Part shown: one piece after another, positions 46,994-52,473 of the stretch
How the letters are laid out: every line of letters starts with the position of its first letter
Numbering within the stretch: position 1 is the stretch's first letter
Notes under the pieces: model-generated
What the model was told of the DNA's origin: nothing
The model's database searches: none
The model's input: only the letters and a program-made list of their open reading frames with translations
Made by a program: the position numbers and the translations under genes
Virus record (IMG/VR): IMGVR_UViG_3300037245_002311
Location: 1-52,473 of that record
DNA from: a virus
Direction: 5' to 3' (one strand)
DNA: 52,473 nt

Positions 46994-47449
46994 ATGCCGA
47001 TCGACGCTGAGCTTCTGCGAACCTTCGCGACCAGCAGCGCCGCAGCGCTCGCTGCAGGCATCTCTGACACCGGCGCCGCCGATGTCGTGACCCTCGAGAC
47101 CGCGACGACTCAGATCGATCGCTTTATCGAGAAGCACGTCGAAGCGCTCGGCCGAGCCAGCGGCGACTTCGTCGTCGAGATCATCGCCCAGGCGACAGCG
47201 CCGGCCGTCGAGCCCGTGAGCTTCACCTATTCGCTCGAGGAACTCAGCGCCGACGAGCTGGCCGACCTGGCCGAGGCCGACGCCGCGATCGTCGGGCAGC
47301 TCGAGGCCGATATTCTCGGGGCTCGAAAAGAGCTGATCGCAGACCTGCAGCAAGCAGTCGGCACGCTGGCGCGCGCTGCTCTCGCTGCCGGCGTCGCAGG
47401 CCTGGCGGGGATGGATTCGACGCCCGACCTGCATGGGGGTGCCCGATGA
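46994..47449 (+). CDS. Hypothetical acidic protein
   Basis: A 151-residue alanine-rich acidic protein, ATG immediately after the previous stop. Helical in the C-terminal half (ELADLAEADAAIVGQLEADILGARKELIADLQQ). Between lysis genes and late tail-associated genes; function unknown. Confidence 0.62.
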   Translation: MPIDAELLRTFATSSAAALAAGISDTGAADVVTLETATTQIDRFIEKHVEALGRASGDFVVEIIAQATAPAVEPVSFTYSLEELSADELADLAEADAAIVGQLEADILGARKELIADLQQAVGTLARAALAAGVAGLAGMDSTPDLHGGAR

Positions 47450-48081
47450 CAGGAAGACGACCCGACATCCCGAGACCTGACGACTCGCTGCCGCCGGCGG
47501 CCTGGTCGATTCAATATCGCCCTGGCACCTTTCCCGATGAATTCAATAAGGTCGACGAATTCAGCTTCGAAGACTCGCCGAGCTTCGACCCGGATGATCG
47601 CGCGACGCACGCGAAGCCCTGGGAGGCACCTGGTGCTTATGCGGTTTTCGCGACCTACCTGGACGAATTCGGCAACCGTCGCGAAATCCCAGGCGCTGAT
47701 TTTATCATCTATCAGCGAATCGCTGAGCAGGGTATCACCGAGGGCACCTTCATCGGTGGCGGGCGCGATGACGTTGCCGATCGCATGGTCGACGGTGAAT
47801 CGATCGCCGTCTTCGCTGGCAAGTGGATCGCCGACGAGAACTTCGAGCGCGTGCGGCAGAGCGCTCGACATGACCGGCGATTCCCTGCGAGCCTAGACGA
47901 CCGCGACGGCGTGATCGCCGAACTCGAAGCGGCGGCAGCCGACACTGGGAAAAATCGTTATGACGTGATCATGCAGGCGATCTACAGGGCGCGAAATCTC
48001 GGCTATCCCCAGTCGCCTTTTATCGACGACATCGTCGAGGATGCGCTCTATGCCGCGATGCAGGCCAGGCGCGGCCGCTGA
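47446..48081 (+). CDS. Hypothetical tail-associated protein
   Basis: A 211-residue acidic protein from an ATG overlapping the previous stop. Polar N-terminus (PRPDDSLPPAAWSIQYRPGTFP), a beta section (AYAVFATYLDEFGNRREIPGADFIIY) and a helical end (IMQAIYRARNLGYPQ). No family. May be a structural or assembly factor for the next protein. Confidence 0.62.
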   Translation: MTGRRPDIPRPDDSLPPAAWSIQYRPGTFPDEFNKVDEFSFEDSPSFDPDDRATHAKPWEAPGAYAVFATYLDEFGNRREIPGADFIIYQRIAEQGITEGTFIGGGRDDVADRMVDGESIAVFAGKWIADENFERVRQSARHDRRFPASLDDRDGVIAELEAAAADTGKNRYDVIMQAIYRARNLGYPQSPFIDDIVEDALYAAMQARRGR

Positions 48082-48102
48082 CGCCGGGGGGCTTAACTCC
48101 GT

Positions 48103-49719
48103 ATGGGCGTTTGCATCTCCTGCAACGAACTCAGCCAGCGAAACTACGTCATTAGAAATAACGACGGCGGGCTGCAGCCTCCTGCCGACGGTGGGGCAAG
48201 CGCTAAGACTGACATAAACGAAGAAAAAGGGTTATTCGCCGCTGGCAACCGATACGCTGGCGGAATCTTCCGAGTCCGTGTGACTGTGCGCAGCACGTTT
48301 CCCGACTCTCACGTCTTCAGGTGGAAACGCAAGAAGGGAAATCAAAATTTTTTCAATCTACACACGACTTCGAGCGTCGCGCGCATCGCCTTCGACCCCG
48401 AGCGGGATCACTACGACCACAACGACGACTGCCCTTTTTATATCGGGGGGCTCGGCGAGTCGGCTCACATTGAAAACAATAACGGCGCGATCCGCAGCGG
48501 TGACTTCACCGGCACCTGCACCTTTCCGTCTGGCACCAACGAAGCCGAGCTAGAGGTCTCCGTTTACATACTGGCCGGCGACGTGAACTCAGGCCAGGGC
48601 GTCAGCTTTCGCGTGTACGAAGACAGCGGCCAGGCCTTCGATTCTGGTTACCAGAACACAGCTAAGGTCTTCGGACGAAAGCAGCTTATCGGCGGCGATA
48701 TGGTGCAGGCTGCTTTTCAAGTGCGAGCAGACGATGGGCCCGAGCACCTTCTGCCTGTTCAAGGCGGCGCCAGCAACCTCGCCGGCTTGAATCAGAATCC
48801 GACGATCGTCGTCGGAGGCGAGGGCCTTCGCGGAGAAGTGCAGAACTTTCGAAACCGTTACCTGATGCAGGGCGATCTCAACTGGCCGCAAGAGATTCAG
48901 CTGATCGAGGTCTATAGCGTCGACGACGGCGCGAACTGGCTCGACGTGCCCGAGGGCCCCCAGCTGGTCGCACCCGTCGAGCGCGTGCCGAGCAGCTACC
49001 TCAGGCAGGGCGACGACATCGCCGACGGGCCGGCACGACTCGGCTCGGGCACGTTTCTGAGTGCGAACGCCGGCCAGGTCGTCGAGACGAAGCAGGCCTT
49101 TCTCGAGTACCCAAGCGGCGAAGTCGAAACCGAGCTTGAATTCTGTAACCGTCCAGTGCCGAGTCTGATCGACGGCGACGTGCCGATTCGCTTCAGGCTC
49201 GAGCGCGTCACGCCTCCGATCGCCGAACAATTCAACACGCGCTCGAGCTGGTATCTCGACAGCTATGCCGACGATCTCGAGATCACCTTCTCGAAACAGA
49301 CCGCCGGCGCACTCGATGAAGGCATCGCAACGCTGCTGCAGTCGAAAGGCCTCGGCACGATCGGCGCACCTGCTGCGATCGCTGGCACGGCGATCGTCGT
49401 CGGCGAAGAGCAGGAATCGAAGCGCCCGCAGATCGCCATTCTGCCCGAAGGCGGCCGCAGCGATCGGGTGCTCGGTGAGTTTCCGAAGTTTCAGATCTTC
49501 ACGAGCAGCCTGAACTATGAAGAAGCGAGGGCGCTCTCTGAATCGGTGCACCAGGCGCTGAATCAGCACCAGGGCGCTCTGCTCGGCCGGCCGGTCGCTC
49601 GCATTCAGGCCGAATTCGAGCCGATCCCTCTGGGCCGCGGCACTGACGGCGTGCAGGGCGGCCGGCACCGATTCGCCCAGACCTTCGAAGTGATCACCCG
49701 AGCCTTCAGGCCGACCTGA
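48103..49719 (+). CDS. Distal structural protein with tail-terminator-like C-terminal domain
   Basis: A 538-residue protein. Start follows GGGGGGCTTAACTCCGT. The N-terminal 140 residues are Asn/Gly/Asp-rich and beta-like and are coded by visibly A/T-richer DNA (Lys, Asn, Ile codons such as AAT, AAA, ATT), unlike the rest, suggesting recent acquisition. The middle is Gly/Pro-rich beta (EIQLIEVYSVDDGANWLDVPEGPQ). The C-terminal 125 residues are related to the tail terminator at 32569 (shared DRVLGEFPKF, then HQALNQHQGALL, then FAQTFEVITRAF). Possibly a receptor-binding or decoration protein linked to the tail end. Confidence 0.68.
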   Translation: MGVCISCNELSQRNYVIRNNDGGLQPPADGGASAKTDINEEKGLFAAGNRYAGGIFRVRVTVRSTFPDSHVFRWKRKKGNQNFFNLHTTSSVARIAFDPERDHYDHNDDCPFYIGGLGESAHIENNNGAIRSGDFTGTCTFPSGTNEAELEVSVYILAGDVNSGQGVSFRVYEDSGQAFDSGYQNTAKVFGRKQLIGGDMVQAAFQVRADDGPEHLLPVQGGASNLAGLNQNPTIVVGGEGLRGEVQNFRNRYLMQGDLNWPQEIQLIEVYSVDDGANWLDVPEGPQLVAPVERVPSSYLRQGDDIADGPARLGSGTFLSANAGQVVETKQAFLEYPSGEVETELEFCNRPVPSLIDGDVPIRFRLERVTPPIAEQFNTRSSWYLDSYADDLEITFSKQTAGALDEGIATLLQSKGLGTIGAPAAIAGTAIVVGEEQESKRPQIAILPEGGRSDRVLGEFPKFQIFTSSLNYEEARALSESVHQALNQHQGALLGRPVARIQAEFEPIPLGRGTDGVQGGRHRFAQTFEVITRAFRPT

Positions 49720-49859
49720 TGCAGCTCGAGCGCCTGGTGCGCCGGCGCTTCGGGCTCGCCGTGCTGGGGTTTTCAGCCGCCTATGCCGGGCTACTCTGGG
49801 CGCTCACGAAGCCGAATCTGCTGCGCGATGTCGTCGCGTGGCTCTGGGGGAAATCATGA
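49719..49859 (+). CDS. Small membrane protein
   Basis: A 46-residue protein, ATG overlapping the upstream stop. Basic N-terminus (MQLERLVRRRFG) then one transmembrane helix (LAVLGFSAAYAGLLWAL) and a short end. May be a second holin or small envelope protein. The stop overlaps the ATG of the next gene. Confidence 0.55.
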   Translation: MQLERLVRRRFGLAVLGFSAAYAGLLWALTKPNLLRDVVAWLWGKS

Positions 49860-50338
49860 AGCAGCACACCGAGGCGCTCTGCAGCATCGCTCTGCTGATC
49901 GCTGGCATTCTCATCGCCGTCGCGCTCTGGTCTTCGATCACGGCACCAGCTCACGCAGTTGACGAGGTCTGCCTGCTCTCGGCGCTACCAGCTGAGCCGA
50001 CCGAGATCGACGCCTCGAGCGGAAAGATCGCGATCTGCTCGCCGCTCTTCGATAACTCGACGCCCGAGCTGGCCTGGCCGGAAACCGGCAGGCCGATGCG
50101 CTGCGTGATCGAGATCGACGGCGATGTCGTCGTGCAAACCGGCGACATCGGGCCCGGTGTCGCCTATGAATTCGTCGACTTGACGATGCGCGACGTGCAC
50201 CTTCTGCAGAGCTGGTGCACCTCTGCGCATATCGAGGGGAAGGGCGACCTGCTGGCGATTCAGCCGATCCCTGCGAATTTCCCGCCGACGCCGCCGCTGC
50301 TGCAGCCCTGCCGGCCTTTCATGGTGCCGCTGCAGTAA
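49856..50338 (+). CDS. Exported or membrane-anchored protein
   Basis: A 160-residue protein starting at ATG 49856 after GGGGGAAATC (shared block with 10519 and 13602). N-terminal helix (ALCSIALLIAGILIAVALW) works as a signal anchor; possible cleavage after AHA. The rest is a small beta domain with six cysteines, some possibly disulfide-paired (EVCLLSALP, IAICSPLF, MRCVIEID, SWCTSA). Periplasmic location is likely; perhaps involved in superinfection immunity or lysis. Confidence 0.65.
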   Translation: MKQHTEALCSIALLIAGILIAVALWSSITAPAHAVDEVCLLSALPAEPTEIDASSGKIAICSPLFDNSTPELAWPETGRPMRCVIEIDGDVVVQTGDIGPGVAYEFVDLTMRDVHLLQSWCTSAHIEGKGDLLAIQPIPANFPPTPPLLQPCRPFMVPLQ

Positions 50339-50427
50339 TCGTCTGGTGATCCTGGGCGATGCGCTCGAGCGCCGCCGCCTCTGAAAACGCCCGCCTGCCC
50401 TGAGATTACCGGTCGAAGGGCTGACGG

Positions 50428-50457
50428 GCGCCGGCTGGACTGTCCAGCCCTTTCAGA
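50428..50457. terminator. Bidirectional terminator between convergent operons
   Basis: GGCTGGAC-T-GTCCAGCC is a perfect 8-bp inverted repeat, and an outer AAGGGCTG/CAGCCCTTT pair flanks it on both sides. It lies between the last rightward gene (ends 50338) and the first leftward gene (ends 50453). Convergent position suits a two-way terminator. Confidence 0.6.
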
Positions 50458-50725
50458 GGTGCGGGGCAGGGCGCCCCGAAGCTGCACGCCGATCTCGAGC
50501 GCGACCGACCGAACCAGGCTCTGCGGCACCGGCGTCGCCGCTCTCGACCAGCGACTTGATGAATGACTCTCGAGCCTTCTTCAGCGCTCGCAGGCCGTCG
50601 CTTTTATTCTTCCCCTCGGCGAGCAGCTCGTCGACCAGGTGCGCGAAATCGTCGATCGGCTCGCTGACCCGCCTCAGCGCCTTCGTGTGGTGCTTGTGAT
50701 TAAAAAACCGCAGAAGCTCGCTCAC
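50453..50725 (-). CDS. Small helical protein, possible Acb2-like (anti-CBASS) protein
   Basis: A 90-residue helical protein. Sequence order (F-H-x-x, EPIDDFAHLVDELL, NKSDGLRALKKARESF) resembles the DUF7681/Acb2 cyclic-oligonucleotide sponge family: aromatic N-terminus, acidic helix, then Lys-Ser followed by an Ala/Leu-rich helix. Acb2 proteins are about 90 residues and form hexamers that bind cyclic nucleotides of CBASS. The typical MWANAAIA motif is not seen, so the assignment is weak; the C-terminal 30 residues are low complexity. The start overlaps the upstream gene's stop. Confidence 0.5.
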   Translation of the reverse strand: MSELLRFFNHKHHTKALRRVSEPIDDFAHLVDELLAEGKNKSDGLRALKKARESFIKSLVESGDAGAAEPGSVGRARDRRAASGRPAPHL

Positions 50726-51120
50726 GATGTCGCCCCCTTCAGAAAGCGCTGCCCGATTTCTTCAGTCGCACCCTCGACGGCGGCCATCGTCTCGCAGGGC
50801 CAGATCTCTCTGCACCTGGTGCAGATCCAGATATAGGCCGCATTCCCCGGCAGGTCGCCGACCATCTCGACGCGACGGTGAACGGCTCGCAGCTCGCCGA
50901 CGTGCTCGCGAATCGTTTCGAGATCATCTCTCACGCAGCCCAGGCACTGAAAGTCTCGATTCTCGTGCCGATCGCATTCGCTGAGCCAGGGCTTCTCGAC
51001 CATGTCGACCAGGCGCTCGACCGTCTCGAGCAGCACACCGGTGAGCAGATCAGACCCCGAGGTGTGACTTCTGAGAATGCGGCGCGCGTCTTCGACCAGC
51101 TGGTCGCGAGCCTCGCTCAT
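50722..51120 (-). CDS. Hypothetical zinc-binding protein
   Basis: A 132-residue protein with Cys/His pairs (CDRHENRDFQCLGC at about 49-62 and CTRCREIWPC near 99-108) that could bind zinc. Acidic helices flank them. Starts 4 nt before the stop of the upstream gene in the leftward operon. Function unknown. Confidence 0.65.
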   Translation of the reverse strand: MSEARDQLVEDARRILRSHTSGSDLLTGVLLETVERLVDMVEKPWLSECDRHENRDFQCLGCVRDDLETIREHVGELRAVHRRVEMVGDLPGNAAYIWICTRCREIWPCETMAAVEGATEEIGQRFLKGATS

Positions 51121-51491
51121 GACATCGAGACCGCGACATAAGCCGCGACCAGGTCGGCGACCAGGCCGTCGTGCGAGCGCGCATCGAGGTCTAACTGCGA
51201 GCCTTCGGTGACTCTCTTCGCGATCGCCGCGGCCGCATCGGTCAGCGCTTCGATCGCCAGTTTGCGCTCACTCTTCAAGCGCGAGAATTCGTCGGCCATC
51301 GGGCAGGTCGAGAAGTGACTCACCAGAAAGGCCGCCTCGCCCTCGACGATCTGACGGCTCGCCAGCTTCGCGACGGGCTGGCCTTGCTGCAGCGTCACCT
51401 CATAGGTCGGCGCCGAGACGTCGAGCGGCACTGCGTGCTGGCCTTCGACTGCGCCGAAAATGATCTTCTTTCCGCATTTACATCGCTTCAC
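51117..51491 (-). CDS. Hypothetical zinc-ribbon-like protein
   Basis: A 124-residue protein starting at GTG 51491 (GGGGGGCCAG upstream), overlapping the previous gene's end by 14 nt. CKCGKKIIFGAVEGQHAVPLD and HFSTCP could form a zinc site. The C-terminus is helical (LKSERKLAIEALTDAAAAIAKRV). Function unknown. Confidence 0.62.
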   Translation of the reverse strand: MKRCKCGKKIIFGAVEGQHAVPLDVSAPTYEVTLQQGQPVAKLASRQIVEGEAAFLVSHFSTCPMADEFSRLKSERKLAIEALTDAAAAIAKRVTEGSQLDLDARSHDGLVADLVAAYVAVSMS

Positions 51492-51771
51492 CTGGCCCCC
51501 CTTTCGGCCTGGCACTCTTCGCGACGAGCGCACCCGTCAGAAAGAGCTGCTCGATCGCTGAATTCATGTCGGCCGAGAGCAGGCGACTGCCGCCGGCTCT
51601 CTTAATCGCCTGCCCCAGATCGTCGATTCTGATCAGCAAGTCGCCGACGTTCAGGTCGCGCTCGAGCAGTCGCTCGAGGGTTGCTTTCGTGAGGCGCGCT
51701 ACTCTGCTCAGCTCTCGATTGCTGAGCGCGCAGAGCTGCTTCGCAGTCGTCAGCGCTTCGAGATCATTCAC
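51478..51771 (-). CDS. HTH-like small regulatory protein
   Basis: A 97-residue protein from GTG 51771 (GGGGGGGCAGGC upstream). Segment CALSNRELSRVARLTKATLERLLERD has an HTH spacing reminiscent of small phage regulators. The rest is helical. It is the first gene of the downstream part of the leftward operon after the operator-like inverted repeat. Confidence 0.6.
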   Translation of the reverse strand: MNDLEALTTAKQLCALSNRELSRVARLTKATLERLLERDLNVGDLLIRIDDLGQAIKRAGGSRLLSADMNSAIEQLFLTGALVAKSARPKGGPGEAM

Positions 51772-51786
51772 GCCTGCCCCCCCATT

Positions 51787-51840
51787 GAGTCGATCGCCGG
51801 CACTCCAGGGTGCAAAAAACCCATCGCCGACGATCGACTC
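51787..51840. promoter_or_regulatory. 10-bp inverted repeat operator candidate
   Basis: GAGTCGATCG (51787-51796) and CGATCGACTC (51831-51840) are perfect inverted repeats, with a 34-bp centre containing GCACTCC...GGGTGC. They sit 16 bp upstream of the GTG at 51771 on the leftward strand. A binding site for the Cro/CI-type protein encoded next door is likely. Confidence 0.5.
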
Positions 51841-51853
51841 GCCTCACTTCCAG

Positions 51854-51885
51854 CGCTGGGGCCTCATCGCTTAAGAGCCCCAGCG
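51854..51885 (-). terminator. 9-bp stem-loop after the regulator gene
   Basis: CGCTGGGGC (51854-51862) pairs with GCCCCAGCG (51877-51885) across a 14-nt loop, 37 bp past the end of the regulator gene. No T-run follows on either strand, so it may be a weak terminator or an mRNA stabiliser. Confidence 0.4.
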
Positions 51886-51921
51886 ACCGCTACCGCGACA
51901 CCGTTGCCGCGGGCGATTCGT

Positions 51922-52164
51922 TCAGCGCGCTCTGCGCATTTTTCCCTTGCCGAGAATCAGCCAGTCGAGGCTGACGCCTTCCTTCAGCGCGATCGTGATC
52001 AGAAAGTCGATATGCGGATTCGTGCCGCTCTCGTAGCGATTCACATTTTGCTGGAAGACTCCCAGCTTTCGAGCGAAGGCGCGCTGGGATCGGTCTGGGC
52101 CCCTCACCGCCGCGATCCGGTCGGCGAGGTGCCGCTTCACTTGCTGAATACTACGGTCGGGCAT
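51922..52164 (-). CDS. XRE/Cro-CI-type transcriptional regulator
   Basis: An 80-residue HTH-XRE protein. The DNA-binding unit is SQRAFARKLGVFQQNVNRYESGTNPHIDFLITIALKEGVSLDWLILG, the classic five-helix arrangement with recognition helix around QQNVNRY. Length fits Cro or a small repressor. ATG after AGGAGAATGAGACC, inside the end of the ATPase gene, so they are co-expressed. It could regulate the leftward operon or the early/late switch. Confidence 0.88.
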   Translation of the reverse strand: MPDRSIQQVKRHLADRIAAVRGPDRSQRAFARKLGVFQQNVNRYESGTNPHIDFLITIALKEGVSLDWLILGKGKMRRAR

Positions 52165-52168
52165 GGTC

Positions 52169-52473
52169 TCATTCTCCTATTCGGGCAGCGCCAGTGCCGC
52201 CTTCAGTGAACCAGGTCACGACGCCGGCGAGCTGCGCCGCCGGGGGGTCGGGCTTCTGGCAGGTCGCCAGGGCCAGCACCGCCTGGTAGTTCGGCGAGAC
52301 GTCGACCAGGGCTCGCAGCAGCGCGCCCTTTCCGACCTGGTCGAGGTGATCGACTCGGTCGACGACCAGCATCGGAAAGCCAGCGATCGAGGCGATCGCG
52401 TGCTGCACGGCGACCGCCAGGCGCTCTCGGCAGCTCTCGCTGAGCTGCTGCCAGCGCCGCCAGCGGCCAGCCC
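52169..52473 (-). CDS. ABC/SMC-type ATPase, C-terminal fragment (partial)
   Basis: About 100 residues of a leftward gene that runs off the window. The order LSESCRERLAVAVQHAIA (ABC signature, like LSxSE), IAGFPMLVVDRVDHLD (Walker B) and a Rossmann-like end match the SMC/Rad50-type phage AAA_23 ATPases. The usual Glu after the Walker B Asp is replaced by Arg (VVDR), which would normally abolish hydrolysis unless another residue substitutes. The Walker A and coiled-coil part would lie outside the window. Confidence 0.7.
   Translation of the reverse strand, partial: AGRWRRWQQLSESCRERLAVAVQHAIASIAGFPMLVVDRVDHLDQVGKGALLRALVDVSPNYQAVLALATCQKPDPPAAQLAGVVTWFTEGGTGAARIGE

Noticed and set aside
1-52473. 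CRISPR array, insertion sequence, integrase or tRNA genes.
   Set aside because: No short regular direct repeats with unique spacers except the 48-bp units, which have no spacers; no transposase or recombinase motif or terminal inverted repeats were seen.

Overview
The window is a contiguous stretch of a high-GC, tailed double-stranded DNA phage genome (siphovirus layout: small and large terminase, portal, Mu-F-like head protein, HK97-type head genes, tail tube, slippery tail chaperone, about 726-residue tape measure, tail tip and fibre, amidase lysis cassette). No tRNA, integrase, CRISPR array or insertion sequence is visible. Replication polymerase, helicase and primase genes are also absent, and the last gene runs off the right edge, so the genome continues beyond the window. 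The promoter type and a parS site suggest a motile gammaproteobacterial host such as a pseudomonad; this is inference.

Layout: (1) 0.1-2.5 kb, a rightward cluster of small unknown genes ending in a DEDDh exonuclease. (2) 2.5-12.4 kb, a segmented early/middle region with two PP-loop (PAPS-reductase-like) proteins, a DpdA-like transglycosylase, an OB-fold protein, a GIY-YIG nuclease, a C5-cytosine methyltransferase and many small zinc-ribbon or acidic proteins. (3) 12.7-20.4 kb, a long run of small genes including an ASCH protein, an exported protein and a DUF1353 protein, interrupted by a 793-bp repeat-rich non-coding region. (4) 20.4-21.4 kb, a switch region with an AT-rich palindrome-rich intergenic segment, a parS site, a putative late regulator and a terminator directly before the terminase genes. 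(5) 21.4-50.3 kb, the rightward structural and lysis genes. (6) 50.45-52.47 kb, a convergent leftward operon with an ABC/SMC-type ATPase fragment, a Cro/CI-type regulator and small proteins, one resembling the Acb2 cyclic-nucleotide sponge.

The most striking feature is a family of 13 near-identical promoters in the left arm. Each has a short A-tract, TCAAG or TAAAG, a constant spacer and GCCGATAA or GCCGTTAA, the signature of flagellar sigma-28 (FliA). In 11 of them an ATG lies exactly 8 nt past the -10 element and begins a near-constant ATGACCGMC... start (Met-Thr-Ala/Asp). The transcription start should therefore fall on or next to the start codon. This looks like a phage regulon using the host motility sigma factor, or a phage-made mimic, to make leaderless or near-leaderless mRNAs.

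Other points: a nearly perfect chromosomal parS (ParB site) between the early and late arms; a candidate 7-deazaguanine or other DNA-modification locus; 47-49-bp tandem repeats that may be an origin or control region; a decoration protein made of three tandem copies; a scaffold nested in the prohead-protease gene; a CCCCCCG -1 frameshift site in the tail chaperone; and a tail-terminator-like domain duplicated onto a distal structural protein.
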